Positions 41,181 to 52,057 are shown, counted from the stretch's first letter. The stretch is DNA of 64,000 bases from Acanthamoeba sp. SK_2022b (GCA_027943245.1 JANDJZ010000009.1:1-64000), one strand, 5' to 3'. Made by a program: numbers and translations. The notes: generated from the letters alone by a model not told the origin.

Positions 41181-41569
41181 GGGGCTATGCCTGGGGCGCC
41201 GCCAGCGTGTTGCTGGTGACGCTGGCGCAGTTGCTGATGAAGTGGGGCATGGTGCAAATCCCGCTGATGTCGTTCGCCGACGTCTCGTTGGCGTTGATCG
41301 GCGACTACTGGCTGCCGCTGCTGGCGGTGGGCGGCGGCATCTTCGGTTATGCGCTGTCGATGCTGTGTTGGTTCTTTGCGCTGCGCCACCTGCCGTTAAA
41401 CCGCGCTTATCCTCTGCTGAGCGTCAGCTACGCGCTGGTCTATCTGGCGGCGGTGATCCTGCCGTGGTTTAACGAATCCGCTACGCTGCTGAAAACGTTG
41501 GGCACGCTGTTTATTCTGTTCGGCGTCTGGCTGATTAACAGCAAATCCGAGACAAAATCGCCGGAATAG
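41177..41569 (+). CDS. arnF: Undecaprenyl-phosphate-Ara4N flippase subunit ArnF
   Basis: 130 residues from ATG 41177 (ATGA overlap with arnE). Four helices of the same family as ArnE, with [25 protein letters not shown] near the third. The in-frame start at 41126 lies within arnE and is not supported. It is the last gene of arnBCADTEF; I see no clear terminator behind it. Confidence 0.93.
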   Translation: MRGYAWGAASVLLVTLAQLLMKWGMVQIPLMSFADVSLALIGDYWLPLLAVGGGIFGYALSMLCWFFALRHLPLNRAYPLLSVSYALVYLAAVILPWFNESATLLKTLGTLFILFGVWLINSKSETKSPE

Positions 41570-41743
41570 GGTCAAAACCGGCGATCCTGCTATTATCTCC
41601 CTCATGGCGCTTGCCTTTTTCCCCGTGCGGGAGATAAATTAACGCCAAATAGCGCTCTCCTTACGTGGTGCCGGCTTCGCCTCGCAGGCGGTGGTGGTGT
41701 GCCGATTGGCATAATGCGGCAGCGTGTTCAATGAAGGAATATT

Positions 41744-42208
41744 ATGCGGATGCGTGTGTGGTTTTTATTAGCCAGTTTGATCCTCGCCGGCTGCAGCAGC
41801 CATGCGCCGCCGCCGAGCGGCCGCCTGGCGGACTCTATCGTGGTGGTGGCCCAGCTCAACGAGCAACTGCGTCAGTGGTACGGCACGCCATACCGTTACG
41901 GCGGCCTGGATCGCGGCGGCGTAGATTGTTCCGGCTTTGTTTACCGCACGTTCCGCGATCGTTTCGACATGCAGCTGCCGCGTTCGACCGAAGAGCAAAC
42001 CTCGCTGGGCACCAAGGTTTCGCGTGATGAGCTGATGCCGGGCGACCTGGTGTTCTTCAAAACCGGCGGCGGTGAGAACGGCCTGCACGTCGGCATTTAC
42101 GATACCAACGACCAATTTATCCACGCGTCGACCAGCCGCGGAGTGATCCGCTCCTCGCTCGATAACGTCTACTGGAAGCGGGTATACTGGCAGGCGCGAC
42201 GCATTTAG
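41744..42208 (+). CDS. nlpC: NlpC/P60 family lipoprotein NlpC
   Basis: 154 residues; lipoprotein signal ends in LILAGC (lipidated Cys17). The NlpC/P60 domain shows the catalytic Cys62 in GVDCSGFVYRTF and His115 in GLHVGIYD, with His127 in FIHAST. Such enzymes are cysteine peptidases that cut D-Glu/meso-DAP type bonds in peptidoglycan; NlpC itself has no firmly proven substrate. AAGGA precedes the ATG. It is next to btuD in E. coli, but here the arn operon lies between them. Confidence 0.93.
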   Translation: MRMRVWFLLASLILAGCSSHAPPPSGRLADSIVVVAQLNEQLRQWYGTPYRYGGLDRGGVDCSGFVYRTFRDRFDMQLPRSTEEQTSLGTKVSRDELMPGDLVFFKTGGGENGLHVGIYDTNDQFIHASTSRGVIRSSLDNVYWKRVYWQARRI

Positions 42209-42267
42209 CCTTAACCTATTGATTTGGTGTATCATGGCGGCATCACGTGTTTTGAACGGTGCCTGCC

Positions 42268-43281
42268 ATGAACAGCCTGCGTTTACTGATCTCCGATTCC
42301 TACGATCCCTGGTTTAACCTGGCGGTGGAAGAGTGCATCTTCCGCGAGATGACCACGCAAAAAATCCTCTTTCTGTGGCGCAATGCCGAAACGGTGGTGA
42401 TTGGCCAGTCGCAGAACCCCTGGAAGGAGTGCAACACCCGGCGCATGGAGCAGGACGGCATTCGGCTGGCGCGGCGCAGCAGCGGCGGTGGGGCGGTATT
42501 TCACGACCTGGGCAACACCTGTTTCACCTTTATGGCCGGCAAACCGGGTTACGACAAAAGCGTCTCGACCGACATCATTCTGCAAGCGCTGCGGCAGCTG
42601 GGCGTCACGGCCGGCGCGTCGGGGCGCAACGATCTGGTGATGGAAACCGCCGACGGGCCGCGCAAAATATCCGGCTCGGCCTATCGAGAAACCCAGGACC
42701 GTGGTTTCCACCACGGCACGCTGCTGCTGAACGCCGATCTGGAGCGGCTGGCAGACTACCTCAATCCCGATCCCAAAAAGCTGCAGGCCAAGGGCATCAC
42801 CTCGGTGCGTTCGCGCGTCGCCAATTTGGCGGAGTTTTTGCCGGGTATCAGCCATGAACAGGTGTGCGAAGCCATCGTGCAGGCCTTTTTTGCCCACTAT
42901 GGCGAGACGGCCGAGCCGGAGATCATTTCGCCGGACGTATTCCCTGATTTGCCCGATTTTGCCGCGCAGTTCGCCAAACAGAGCAGTTGGGAATGGAATT
43001 TCGGCAAGGCGCCGGCGTTCAGCCATCTGCTTAACGAACGCTTCGTCTGGGGCGGCGTGGATCTGTTCTTCGACGTGGAGAAGGGAACGATTGTTCGCGC
43101 GCAGGTGTTCACCGACAGCCTGAATCCCGCCCCGCTGCAACGGCTGGCGGAAGCGCTGGTGGGCTGCGGGTATCGCAGCGAGCCCGTTGCCGCTTGCTGC
43201 GATCGGCTGATGGCGGATTATCCGCAACAGGCGGCGGAATTGACCGAACTGCAGCAATGGCTGAGCGAAACGATCCGTTAG
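42268..43281 (+). CDS. lplA: Lipoate-protein ligase A
   Basis: 337 residues from ATG 42268. The upstream GTG at 42259 would add three residues that the E. coli protein lacks. The adenylate- and lipoate-binding core is clear: [21 protein letters not shown], the catalytic Lys in [21 protein letters not shown], and [17 protein letters not shown]; the C-terminal accessory domain follows. It activates free lipoate with ATP and attaches it to E2 subunits and GcvH. In E. coli lplA is elsewhere on the chromosome; here it stands between nlpC and ydiV. Confidence 0.95.
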   Translation: MNSLRLLISDSYDPWFNLAVEECIFREMTTQKILFLWRNAETVVIGQSQNPWKECNTRRMEQDGIRLARRSSGGGAVFHDLGNTCFTFMAGKPGYDKSVSTDIILQALRQLGVTAGASGRNDLVMETADGPRKISGSAYRETQDRGFHHGTLLLNADLERLADYLNPDPKKLQAKGITSVRSRVANLAEFLPGISHEQVCEAIVQAFFAHYGETAEPEIISPDVFPDLPDFAAQFAKQSSWEWNFGKAPAFSHLLNERFVWGGVDLFFDVEKGTIVRAQVFTDSLNPAPLQRLAEALVGCGYRSEPVAACCDRLMADYPQQAAELTELQQWLSETIR

Positions 43282-43300
43282 CCGGTATGGGATGGTGAAG

Positions 43301-43327
43301 GGGATGAGCGTGCTCATCCCTTTTTTT
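43301..43327 (+). terminator. lplA terminator
   Basis: GGGATGAGC (43301-43309) pairs with GCTCATCCC (43312-43320); seven T follow. Confidence 0.9.
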
Positions 43328-43793
43328 ATCGCTGAAATCGACGTTTCGCAGGGGCGTAGCGCAGATTTTCTGAAAATCAAGGTGGGCATTTTTTTACGTT
43401 TTCAATGCTGAGAATAACGGGCGGAATTGATGTGTTATTAAATTTAATCAGTCATCGTTAACGACAGGAAAAATCGGCGTTACGGCAGAAAGATTATTTT
43501 ACTTTATTTAAGATTTTTCTTAAATAAAACAACGGAGATAAGTCAAATTTAGCCCGTCATCCAATCCACTTAAGCCAAATACCTTTTCATATCACGCGTT
43601 AGGCGAGAAAGGTGGCATAAGTTCAGCTGCTTTTCTTTTGCGCCTTTCGCGATTGTCGTATAGCTTTAATCTATCAATTAAATGATATTTCATGGGTATT
43701 TGCATTGATATTTCCGATTAATCCCAGAAGGATTGATCGATAAAATATATTGATATACGATGATACGCTAGCCATTCATCCTGTGGCATTAAA
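43328..43793. other. AT-rich stretch between lplA and ydiV
   Basis: About 466 bp with no credible gene. It contains a perfect 11-bp inverted repeat (43503-43513 and 43518-43528, four-T loop). The last 100 bp should carry the ydiV promoter. The low GC is unusual for the window and may attract H-NS. Confidence 0.5.
43503..43528. repeat. Perfect AT-rich inverted repeat
   Basis: TTTATTTAAGA and TCTTAAATAAA flank TTTT. The structure could be a cruciform, protein site or weak hairpin. It is not a normal terminator, having no GC in the stem apart from one pair. Confidence 0.6.
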
Positions 43794-44525
43794 ATGAACA
43801 TCCAACTCGAAGCTGACTTTATTAGTAGCTATGTTTTTCAACCTGTTTACTCAATGGAGGGCAGGCTGTTGGCGGTGGAAATGTTGAGCCGTTTCAACAG
43901 TCTCGACGGTGATTTAGCCATGCCGGCCGAAATTGGGATTAATTTATTGGCGCCTGAACAAAGGATTGAGTTATTTAATGAGCAATTGAAACTTGCGGAG
44001 CGGCACGCGGGCTGGTTTACCGGTAACAGCGTGCAGTTGACCATCAATATCGAAGAAACCATCGTCGAACTTATTCTTTCCGATCCGGCATTGTGCCAAT
44101 GGATCAGGCAATATCCTTTTATTGCATTCGAAATGAGTGAGAGTTTTCCGAATCTTTCGGCCGGGAAGAACAACCCGAACGTGCAGCGATTAAGCGAAAT
44201 GTTTACGCTGTGGCTCGATGATTTCGGTTCCGGTAAAGCCACCTTGACCGCGCTGTATGATGGTTTGTTTGACTATGTAAAGATAGACAAGCGTTTTTAC
44301 TGGCAGCTGTTTACCCATCAGGGGTATGACGTGGTCATCGACTCGTTGTTAAAGAATATCAACCTGTTGTGTAAAGGCGTGATCGTCGGAGGAATAGAGA
44401 AAAAAGAGTACTTTAATAAACTCAGATACGCCGGTGTTTTAGGCCTGCAAGGTTTTTTATGGCCCAGCGTTGGTGTGGATAATCTGCAAACTTTGCTGGC
44501 GAAGCCCAGCGAGTTCAATAATTAA
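43794..44525 (+). CDS. ydiV: Degenerate EAL-domain protein, YdiV (RflP)-like anti-FlhDC factor
   Basis: 243 residues that resemble E. coli YdiV in length, order (beside nlpC) and sequence: YPFIAFEMSESFPNLSAGKNN against YPFIELLINENYPHLNEGKDN, and GLQGFLWPSV against ALQGCLWPAV. It is an EAL fold with the signature read as EML (29-31), an intact LDDFGSG and KIDKRF, but VGGIE in place of the catalytic AEGVE, so c-di-GMP hydrolysis is doubtful. YdiV binds FlhD and directs FlhD4C2 to ClpXP, shutting off flagella. The same role is inferred here. Confidence 0.78.
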   Translation: MNIQLEADFISSYVFQPVYSMEGRLLAVEMLSRFNSLDGDLAMPAEIGINLLAPEQRIELFNEQLKLAERHAGWFTGNSVQLTINIEETIVELILSDPALCQWIRQYPFIAFEMSESFPNLSAGKNNPNVQRLSEMFTLWLDDFGSGKATLTALYDGLFDYVKIDKRFYWQLFTHQGYDVVIDSLLKNINLLCKGVIVGGIEKKEYFNKLRYAGVLGLQGFLWPSVGVDNLQTLLAKPSEFNN

Positions 44526-44785
44526 GAAGTGATATAAAAAACTACACACAATGAGGTAAATAATGCGCGGGGTGATGTTTGCCGTGATTCCGTCGCCGTT
44601 ATTCGCCATCGTTTTTTGGCTGATGACACCGTTTTGTCAGCCCACGTTAAACCGCGTTTCCTCCGCCAGGTGGAAACGCCAAACTCCCCGCATCCGTCCT
44701 GGCGACAGGAGGATGCGTTCTCCCTGCATTCCTTCGGTGTTAATCCGCCCGTCCAGGCTCTACACTACGCTGAAACGGAGGGCCT

Positions 44786-46228
44786 ATGCCGCAGTTCGAT
44801 AACGCTTACTACCAACAGTTACCCGGTTTCTACACCGCCCTGAACCCGACGCCGCTCAAGGATGCGCGCCTGCTGTACCACAGCGAGCCGCTGGCGCGCG
44901 AGCTGGGGCTGGATGAAAGTTGGTTTACCCAGGATAAAACCCCCATTTGGGCGGGAGAAACGCTGCTGCCCGGCATGCAGCCGTTGGCACAGGTGTACAG
45001 TGGCCACCAGTTTGGCGTATGGGCCGGGCAGCTGGGGGATGGCCGCGGCATTTTACTGGGCGAACAGGTCCTGGCGGACGGCAGCCACCGCGACTGGCAC
45101 CTGAAGGGCGCCGGGCTGACGCCATATTCGCGTATGGGGGACGGCCGCGCGGTGCTGCGTTCGGTGATCCGCGAGTTTCTGGCCTCCGAGGCGTTGCATC
45201 ATCTGGGGATCCCGACCACCCGGGCGTTGACCATCGTGACCAGCCGGCAGCCGGTGTTCCGCGAGCAGCCGGAACGCGGCGCCATGCTGATGCGGGTGGC
45301 GGAAAGCCACGTGCGCTTCGGCCACTTCGAGCACTTTTACTACCGCAAACAGCCGGAGCAGGTGCGGCAGTTGGCGGATTTCGTCATTGCCCGTCACTGG
45401 CCGCAGCTGCAGGATCAGGCTGAACGTTACCTGCTGTGGTTTACCGACGTGGTGGAACGGACGGCGCGCCTGATCGCCCATTGGCAAACCGTCGGTTTCG
45501 CTCACGGCGTGATGAACACCGACAACATGTCGATTCTCGGCATCACCATTGACTACGGCCCTTACGGCTTCCTCGATGACTATCAGCCCGGTTATGTCTG
45601 CAATCACTCCGACCATCAGGGGCGTTACGCCTTCGACAATCAGCCGGCGGTGGCGCTGTGGAACCTGCATCGCCTGGCGCAGACCCTGTCGGGGGTGATG
45701 ACCACTGAACAGCTGCAGCAGGCGCTGGCGGCGTATGAACCGGCGCTGATGCGCGCCTACGGCGAACAGATGCGCGCTAAACTCGGCTTCTTCACGCCGA
45801 CGGCGCAGGACAATGACGTGCTCACCGGGCTGTTGAGCCTGATGGCGCAGGAAGGGCGGGACTATACCCGCACGTTCCGCCTGTTGAGCGACACTGAACA
45901 GCAACAGGCGCAGTCGCCGCTGCGCGACGAGTTTATCGACCGCGCGGCGTTCGATTCCTGGTATCAGCAGTATCGTCAGCGTTTGCAGCAGGAGCAGGTG
46001 AGCGATGAGGAACGGCAACGGGCGATGAAGGCGGTGAACCCGCGCCTGATCCTGCGCAACTATCTGGCGCAGCAGGCGATTGAAGACGCGGAGCAAGACG
46101 ACGTGGGCCGTTTGCAGCGGTTGCATCAGGCCCTGCTGCGGCCGTTCGACGATGCGCCGGAATATGACGATCTCGCCGTGCTGCCGCCGGACTGGGGCAA
46201 ACATCTGGAGATTTCCTGCTCCAGCTGA
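44786..46228 (+). CDS. selO: Protein adenylyltransferase SelO (YdiU)
   Basis: 480 residues, full length. A pseudokinase fold that transfers AMP to Ser/Thr/Tyr of redox-related proteins. Visible elements are [23 protein letters not shown], the Lys in [49 protein letters not shown] (catalytic and metal-binding Asn/Asp), and the C-terminal ISCSS, whose Cys is the equivalent of the selenocysteine in animal SelO. AACGGAGG precedes the ATG. It neighbours ydiV as in E. coli. Confidence 0.95.
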   Translation: MPQFDNAYYQQLPGFYTALNPTPLKDARLLYHSEPLARELGLDESWFTQDKTPIWAGETLLPGMQPLAQVYSGHQFGVWAGQLGDGRGILLGEQVLADGSHRDWHLKGAGLTPYSRMGDGRAVLRSVIREFLASEALHHLGIPTTRALTIVTSRQPVFREQPERGAMLMRVAESHVRFGHFEHFYYRKQPEQVRQLADFVIARHWPQLQDQAERYLLWFTDVVERTARLIAHWQTVGFAHGVMNTDNMSILGITIDYGPYGFLDDYQPGYVCNHSDHQGRYAFDNQPAVALWNLHRLAQTLSGVMTTEQLQQALAAYEPALMRAYGEQMRAKLGFFTPTAQDNDVLTGLLSLMAQEGRDYTRTFRLLSDTEQQQAQSPLRDEFIDRAAFDSWYQQYRQRLQQEQVSDEERQRAMKAVNPRLILRNYLAQQAIEDAEQDDVGRLQRLHQALLRPFDDAPEYDDLAVLPPDWGKHLEISCSS

Positions 46229-46232
46229 GATG

Positions 46233-46256
46233 AAAAAAGGGCGCTTAATGGCGCCC
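46233..46256 (-). terminator. Terminator of the haem operon, after hmuV
   Basis: GGGCGC and GCGCCC (46239-46244, 46251-46256) with a six-base loop, followed on the minus strand by six T (46238-46233). It sits between convergent selO and hmuV. Confidence 0.82.
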
Positions 46257-46262
46257 TTGACG

Positions 46263-47048
46263 TTATTGACGCAGGTAGACCTGCGGCAGCGACACTTCGG
46301 GATGATGCACCACGCCGAGATCGGCCTGATACCAGCGGGTGAGGATCTCCGTCTGCAACACCTCCTGCGGCGTGCCGCTCGCCACCAGACGCCCCTGATG
46401 CAGCAGCAGGATCCTATCGGCGTACAGCGCGGCCAGATTAAGATCGTGCAGCACGCAGCAGACGCCCAGCGGCTGTTGGCGCGTCAGCGAGCGCAGCAGG
46501 CGCAAAGTGTGCTGCTGGTGGTACAGATCCAGCGCCGAGGTCGGCTCGTCGAGAAATAGCCAGGCGGGAGACGGCTGCGGTTGCCACAGCTGCGCCAACA
46601 CCCGCGCCAGCTGTACCCGCTGCTGTTCGCCGCCGGACAGTTGGCGGTAGTCGCGCTGCGCCAGCGCCAGGCAGTCGGTCTGCGCCATCACCTGTTGGAT
46701 CGCCTGATGCTCGTCGCGTTTGCCGTGCGGCGCCCGCCCCATGCTGACCACTTCCTCCACGCTGAACGGAAACGCCAGATCGCTGTACTGGCGCATCACG
46801 GCTCGGACTTTGGCCAACTGCTGCGGCGCCCACTGTTCCAGCGGGCGATCAAGCAGGCGACATTCGCCGCAGTCCGGCGTCAAATAGCCGGTCAGCAAGC
46901 GCAGCAGCGTCGATTTGCCGGCGCCGTTAGGGCCGATAATCGCCACCATTTCGCCGCCGACGAGGCTGAGCGAAACGTCGTTGATCAGGCGGCGCGCACC
47001 GAGGCTGTAGCGCAGCTCTCGGGCCGTCAGACAGGCGGCGTTATCCAC
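46263..47048 (-). CDS. hmuV: Haem ABC transporter ATPase HmuV
   Basis: 261 residues. Walker [19 protein letters not shown], signature [18 protein letters not shown], Walker [12 protein letters not shown] and switch His in LHDLNLAAL are intact. It energises haem import through HmuU. It overlaps hmuU by eight bases. In S. marcescens this system is often named hemTUV. Confidence 0.93.
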   Translation of the reverse strand: MDNAACLTARELRYSLGARRLINDVSLSLVGGEMVAIIGPNGAGKSTLLRLLTGYLTPDCGECRLLDRPLEQWAPQQLAKVRAVMRQYSDLAFPFSVEEVVSMGRAPHGKRDEHQAIQQVMAQTDCLALAQRDYRQLSGGEQQRVQLARVLAQLWQPQPSPAWLFLDEPTSALDLYHQQHTLRLLRSLTRQQPLGVCCVLHDLNLAALYADRILLLHQGRLVASGTPQEVLQTEILTRWYQADLGVVHHPEVSLPQVYLRQ

Positions 47049-48045
47049 CGGTTCGCTCCCGCTGGCGCATCACCAGCCACAAGAAGTAAGGACCGCCGAT
47101 CAGGCTGGTCATCAACCCCACCGGCATTTCGGCCGGCGCCACCAGCGTGCGCGCCAGCGTATCGCTGACCAGCAGCAGGCAGGCGCCGCCCAGCGCGGAG
47201 CAGGGCAGCAGCCAGCGGTGATCGCCGCCGAGGCGCATGCGCACCAGATGCGGCACCACCAAACCGACAAAGCCGATCACGCCGCTCATCGCTACCGCCG
47301 CGCCGATCAGCAAGGCGCTCAGCAACAGCAGCTGCAGCTTGGCGCGCTGGACGTTCACCCCGAGGTAGTGGGCCTCTTCGTCCCCCAGCTGCAACAGGTT
47401 CAGCCGGCGCGCCTGCAGCAGCGTCAGCAGCGCCGTAGGCAGGATCAGCGAGGCGGAAACCGCCAGCGTCGGCCACTGTGACTGGCTGAGGCTGCCCATC
47501 ATCCACAGCGAGAACTGGCGCAGCTGTTGATCGCTGCTGACGTAAGAGAGCACGCCGATGGCCGCCATGCACAGGGCGTTGATGGCGATGCCTGCCAGCA
47601 GCAGCCGCGACAGATTGCCGTGCCCGCTGCGGCTGATGCCGTAGATCAATAGCGATACCAGCAGGCTGCCGAGGAACGCCGCCAGCATATGGCCATACAG
47701 CGCGATCGTCACCGGCAACGCCAGCGGCATCACGATGAACAGGGCGACAAACAGCGCGCCGCCGCTGCTGATGCCCAGCAGGCTCGGATCCGCCAGCGGG
47801 TTGCGGAACAGCCCCTGCATCACCGCACCGGATACCGCCAGCGCGCAGCCGATCACCACCGCCAGCAGCACGCGCGGCAGGCGGATGTTCAACCAGATGT
47901 GCCAGGCGGCATCGCTGAAAGGTTCGCGCCACAGGGTGCGAAACGACAGCGTCAGCGCGCCCAGGTTGGCGGCGACCAGCGCCAGCAGCGTCAGCAACAC
48001 CAGCAGACCGATGATGGCCAGCTGAGGCGAGGTGCGACAGCGCAT
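47041..48045 (-). CDS. hmuU: Haem ABC transporter permease HmuU
   Basis: 334 residues, FecCD-type permease with about nine or ten helices; [45 protein letters not shown] near residue 60 and [18 protein letters not shown] near residue 245 are the family hallmarks. Two copies would form the inner membrane haem channel. Its start shares base 48045 with the stop of hmuT. Confidence 0.93.
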   Translation of the reverse strand: MRCRTSPQLAIIGLLVLLTLLALVAANLGALTLSFRTLWREPFSDAAWHIWLNIRLPRVLLAVVIGCALAVSGAVMQGLFRNPLADPSLLGISSGGALFVALFIVMPLALPVTIALYGHMLAAFLGSLLVSLLIYGISRSGHGNLSRLLLAGIAINALCMAAIGVLSYVSSDQQLRQFSLWMMGSLSQSQWPTLAVSASLILPTALLTLLQARRLNLLQLGDEEAHYLGVNVQRAKLQLLLLSALLIGAAVAMSGVIGFVGLVVPHLVRMRLGGDHRWLLPCSALGGACLLLVSDTLARTLVAPAEMPVGLMTSLIGGPYFLWLVMRQRERTGG

Positions 48046-48875
48046 TACTTTTGCTCCGCCGCGTGGCGCAGTTTGGCCAGCGCCGCCGGCGTTTCCAGAC
48101 CGAAGCCCAGCAGCGCCATGTCATCGACGATCAGCACGCGGCGTTGCTTGCCTGCCGGTGTCAACGCCAGGCCCGGCAGCGTCCACAGCTGCTGTTCGCC
48201 GCCGAGGGTGCGCACGCCGTCGGTAGTGACCAGCAACAGATCCGGCGCGCTGGCGATGACGCCTTCCTGCGACAGCGGACGGTAGCGGTCAAAGCCCTGC
48301 ATGGCGTTTTTCAGGCCGGCGGCGGCAATCACCGCGTCGGCGGCGGTGTGTTGCCCGGCGGCCATCGGCGTGATGCCGCCGTGGCTCATCACGAACAGCA
48401 CCTTGACCGGCAGCGGGGAGGTATCGACCGCCGCCAGCTGTTGTCGATAGCGCTCGCTCAGCTGTTTGCCTTGCTCAACGCGCTGCAGCGCAGCGGCAAT
48501 CGTAGCGATTTTCTGCGGCACCGCCTGCAGGGTGGTGTCACCCGGCACGCTGACCACGTTGACGCCGCTGCCCGCCAGCTGTTTGAGCACCAGCGCCGGC
48601 TGTGCCAGCTCGGTCGTCAGTACCAGCGTCGGCTTCAGCGCCAAAATGCCTTCGGCGTTCAGCTGGCGCATATAGCCGACGTCCGGCAGCTTTTTCACCG
48701 CTTCCGGATGCAGACTGGTGCTGTCGCGGGCGATCACCTCGTCGCCGGCGCCGAGCGCGAAGGCGATTTCCGTCACGTCGCCGCCGATCGAGACGATGCG
48801 CTGCGCCGCCGCAGCGGTGAGCGGCAGCGCCAGCGACATCATCAACGCCAGGCGGCGGATCAAGGAAGATTTCAT
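48045..48875 (-). CDS. hmuT: Periplasmic haem-binding protein HmuT
   Basis: 276 residues from ATG 48875. The open frame runs far upstream in the wrong frame of hmuS, and only this ATG is followed by a Sec signal ([18 protein letters not shown]). It also overlaps the hmuS stop by four bases. It is a class III binding protein: [29 protein letters not shown], with the haem-ligand region [24 protein letters not shown] (Tyr). It shuttles haem from the outer membrane receptor to HmuUV. Confidence 0.93.
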   Translation of the reverse strand: MKSSLIRRLALMMSLALPLTAAAAQRIVSIGGDVTEIAFALGAGDEVIARDSTSLHPEAVKKLPDVGYMRQLNAEGILALKPTLVLTTELAQPALVLKQLAGSGVNVVSVPGDTTLQAVPQKIATIAAALQRVEQGKQLSERYRQQLAAVDTSPLPVKVLFVMSHGGITPMAAGQHTAADAVIAAAGLKNAMQGFDRYRPLSQEGVIASAPDLLLVTTDGVRTLGGEQQLWTLPGLALTPAGKQRRVLIVDDMALLGFGLETPAALAKLRHAAEQK

Positions 48876-49909
48876 GCGGCGATGTCCTTGGCGGCGAGCG
48901 CGGCAACCTGCTCGCGCCACTGGGTTTGTTCCGGCTGCCCTTCGGTACGCTGGCCATACAGCTGCGCAATCTGCGTGCCATCGGCGGCGAACAGCTCCAG
49001 GCTGGTGACGATGCCGTCTTTGGTCGGTTTGCGGGTGATCCAGCTTTCGGCGATGGCGTCTTCGATCAGGTGCAGCGTGAAGCGGCGGTTGAACACGTTG
49101 ATCCAGCCTTCCTGCGGCATCAAACGTTCGATCTGGCCGGTGAAGATCTGCACGCAGCCGCGGTTGCCGACGAAGATCATGATCTCGTTCTGCTGCTGCT
49201 GCGCTGCTTCCAGCAGCTGCGACAGCGCGCTGTTGTCCACCTGATAGGCCAGATCGTCGCCGACGGCGCGGAACGCCTGCTGGCGCGTCAGTTTGTTGCG
49301 GCTGAGCAGCTGGAAGAACTGGTGAACGTCGGTCATCGCACGCCATTCACCGTCGATTTTGGCATGATCCTGCGTCGTTTCATCCGCAGTGCTCGCCTCG
49401 GCGGGCTGCAGCGCCAGCGCCGGATTTTCTTCGCTCAGGTGGCGTTCCACCAGTGCCATCCAGGCCGGCAGATCGGTCTCTTCGGTGGTGTAGACCTTGT
49501 GCAGCGCATCGCCCTGTTGGTCGAAGAACTGGATGCTGTGGCGCACGCCGCGCTTGTTGGTTTCGCTCATGGCGAAAACGCTGGTCCAGTGGTTGAGGAA
49601 CAGGCGCAGATCCAGCTCGCGCGGGTTGAGGATCAGCCCGGCGTGGCCGTTGAGGTGCTGGTTGCGGTAGCGGCCCATCTGCTCATGCACCGCATAGCTG
49701 TTGCGGGTGATGGACTTGGTGACGCCGACCTGCTCAAGCTCGGTCAGCAGGGTGCGCGCGTCGGCCTGCAGGCGGCGAGTGTCGTGGCCGACGCGGGCGT
49801 GCGTTAGCTCCGCTTCGCTGACGCCGAGGATCGCCGCCAGATCGCGGGCGTATTTGCCGGGGTGATCGATTTTAGCCTGTTGGTAGCGTTCGTATAGGGT
49901 ATTGCTCAT
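48872..49909 (-). CDS. hmuS: Haem-handling cytosolic protein HmuS (HemS/ChuX family)
   Basis: 345 residues made of two related halves, as in Yersinia Hem[23 protein letters not shown] in the first half and [28 protein letters not shown] in the second. His in NGHAGLI-type and Arg residues bind haem. It takes imported haem in the cytosol, transferring or breaking it down to release iron. It lies 66 bp after the receptor gene and overlaps hmuT by four bases. Confidence 0.93.
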   Translation of the reverse strand: MSNTLYERYQQAKIDHPGKYARDLAAILGVSEAELTHARVGHDTRRLQADARTLLTELEQVGVTKSITRNSYAVHEQMGRYRNQHLNGHAGLILNPRELDLRLFLNHWTSVFAMSETNKRGVRHSIQFFDQQGDALHKVYTTEETDLPAWMALVERHLSEENPALALQPAEASTADETTQDHAKIDGEWRAMTDVHQFFQLLSRNKLTRQQAFRAVGDDLAYQVDNSALSQLLEAAQQQQNEIMIFVGNRGCVQIFTGQIERLMPQEGWINVFNRRFTLHLIEDAIAESWITRKPTKDGIVTSLELFAADGTQIAQLYGQRTEGQPEQTQWREQVAALAAKDIAA

Positions 49910-49975
49910 GCGGGATTCTCCTGCGCTGTAATGCGAACGGCGGACAACCGGGTTGTCCGCCAGATAGTCAAATGA

Positions 49976-52057
49976 TTACCACTGGTAGCTGACCAGCAGT
50001 TTGGCGTTGCGGCCATCCTGCGGGACGCCCTGCGGCGAGTAATATTCTTTGTCGAAAGCGTTGCCCAGCACCACGGTGGTGGTCATGCCCTGCAGCCGAT
50101 CGCGACCCTTGTAGCTCAGATAGAAGTCGTTGACGCCATAGCCGGCTTGTTCGGCCGTGCCGGTCTCCACGCGCGTCGCGCGTTCGGCGAAGGTGGCGAC
50201 CCAGCCGGCGGACAGACCGGTTTCGCCCAGCGGCACGTCCAGCGAGCTGGTGACAGTGTCTGGATTGATGCTGCTTAACCAGTCACCGGTCGCTTCATTT
50301 TTGCCACGGGTGCGGTTATAAGCCAAATCCCAGCCGAACCACGGTGTTTTATAGCTGAGCGTAGCATCCCATCCCCAGATTTTGGCGCGATCGATATTGG
50401 TCGAGAATGTGGTGCAACTGATGCAATAAGGACCTCGCGGACCGCGTCCCAGTTCCATCGTGACATCGGTGGTGATGTAGTCCTTGGCTTTGGTATCGAA
50501 ATAGCTGGCTTTGAACTGCAGGCTATCATCGGCCAGCATCAAATCATCGAAACGCAGACCAAACCCGTACTCTTGGGTTTCGTTGGTTTCCGGTTTCAAA
50601 CTCGGGTTAGGCACCCAATAGTTGGTGATGGTGGTTGGCCCCATTGGAATTGAGAAGTGTTTGGAGTCGTTGTACATCTCACCCATCGTCGGCGCGCGGA
50701 ACGCCTGAGAATAGGAGCCGAACAGCATCAACCAGTCGGTAGGCGTAATGCTGACCGCACCGCGAGAGGACCATTTGTCCGCATCCACATCGGCATAACC
50801 GTCGCTTGAGCCCTTGTAATTGTCATAGCGGGTGCCGGCGAGCAGAGTGACAGGCAGATCGCGCAGCGTGATTTCATCTTGCAGCCAGCCTGAAGCGAAA
50901 TTGATTTTTGCTTGCGGGAAACTTTCGGTAGCGCCGCCCGGCGTTTGTTCCTGTTTGTAAGCCTCGGTGCCGTAGGTCAGCAGGTGAGAGGCGAAAGTAT
51001 CCGCAAACAGGCGCGTTCGGTTTTCGAGTTTGGCGCCTTTCGTGGTTTGTTTGCGTGCTTCATCTTCGCTGCCATTGGCGTGAGCGTTAATTTTTACGTC
51101 TGAATAATACACTTTCGCTTCTGCATCCAGCCAATCTTGGCCAGCCGGTTTCAGTTTGTAACTCAGTGCCGCGTCGCGTTGAATCGTCGAACGATCGGTC
51201 ATTAAGTTTCCACTGGAGCTGGCTGGAGTTTGCGGGTTTTTCGGCTCCTGGGCGCTGTTGTTGTAGTAACGCAAGTTGCCGCTCAGCGACTGGCTATCGT
51301 CGATCTTCCAGGTGCCTTTGGCCAGCACATTGCTGATGGTTTCGTCGTTAGGCGCATCGAAGCCGTTGCCCTGACGAAGATCGCCGACGTCGCGAGTGCC
51401 GAACGACAGCAGGCCGTCGAGGTTATCGGTCTTGCCGTAGGCGCTGGCGCCCATGCCCAGGCTGTGATCGCCGGTGCCGGCGGTGCCGTAGACGCGGAAC
51501 CCGGTATCGTGGCCCGGCAGCAGCAGATCGGCGGCATCGACGGTCTCATAAGACACTACGCCGCCCAACGCGCCGCTGCCGTACAGCAACGCGGAGGGGC
51601 CGCGCACGATTTCAATGCGTTTCACTAACGCAGGATCCAAAAATGTGCCGTTAATATGGCCGGTATCGGTCCCCTGGCGGATGCCGTCAACCAACGTCAG
51701 CACGCCGCGTCGGTCGTAACCGCGCATCATGAGATCTTGCCCATTGCTGCGCCCGGAACCCGTGACGGTAATGCCCGGCACGCGGCGCAGCATATCGGCG
51801 GCGGTGCCTGCAGTTTGGCTTTCCGGCGAGTTGCCTTCGATCACCGTGACCATCATCGGCGCTTCAAAGCTGCTGCGCTGGTTGCCGGTGGCGACCACGG
51901 TCATGGTCTCGTCGGCGGTTTTGGCTTTTTTAGCCGGCGCCGCGTTGGAAGAGGATGTTGTGCTGGTGTTTTGGGCCAAGGCCACCGTAGGCAGAGCGCA
52001 GGCAATCACCAGACTCAAAGCGGAAAAACGCAGCCGGGTGGAAAATGTCAGAGGCAT
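49976..52057 (-). CDS. hmuR: TonB-dependent haem receptor HemR/HmuR
   Basis: 693 residues. Signal peptide ends near VALAQN; a TonB box-like ETMTVVATG follows; the plug domain includes DLMMRGYDRRGVLTLVDGIRQGTDTGHINGTFLDPALVKRIEIVRGPSALLYGSGALGGVV. The beta barrel shows GSYSQAFRAPTMGEMY (FRAP) and NPxLKPETN (NPNL-like) motifs of haem receptors and ends in YQW with a terminal aromatic. A CISC Cys pair sits in an extracellular loop near residue 550. It imports haem across the outer membrane with TonB-ExbBD energy. Confidence 0.95.
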   Translation of the reverse strand: MPLTFSTRLRFSALSLVIACALPTVALAQNTSTTSSSNAAPAKKAKTADETMTVVATGNQRSSFEAPMMVTVIEGNSPESQTAGTAADMLRRVPGITVTGSGRSNGQDLMMRGYDRRGVLTLVDGIRQGTDTGHINGTFLDPALVKRIEIVRGPSALLYGSGALGGVVSYETVDAADLLLPGHDTGFRVYGTAGTGDHSLGMGASAYGKTDNLDGLLSFGTRDVGDLRQGNGFDAPNDETISNVLAKGTWKIDDSQSLSGNLRYYNNSAQEPKNPQTPASSSGNLMTDRSTIQRDAALSYKLKPAGQDWLDAEAKVYYSDVKINAHANGSEDEARKQTTKGAKLENRTRLFADTFASHLLTYGTEAYKQEQTPGGATESFPQAKINFASGWLQDEITLRDLPVTLLAGTRYDNYKGSSDGYADVDADKWSSRGAVSITPTDWLMLFGSYSQAFRAPTMGEMYNDSKHFSIPMGPTTITNYWVPNPSLKPETNETQEYGFGLRFDDLMLADDSLQFKASYFDTKAKDYITTDVTMELGRGPRGPYCISCTTFSTNIDRAKIWGWDATLSYKTPWFGWDLAYNRTRGKNEATGDWLSSINPDTVTSSLDVPLGETGLSAGWVATFAERATRVETGTAEQAGYGVNDFYLSYKGRDRLQGMTTTVVLGNAFDKEYYSPQGVPQDGRNAKLLVSYQW

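Noticed and set aside
44563..44802. 79-codon frame upstream of selO with a GAGG ribosome site
   Set aside because: Only the first 25 residues look protein-like; the rest is Arg/Pro-rich and runs into selO. It could be a leader, but evidence is too thin to call a gene.
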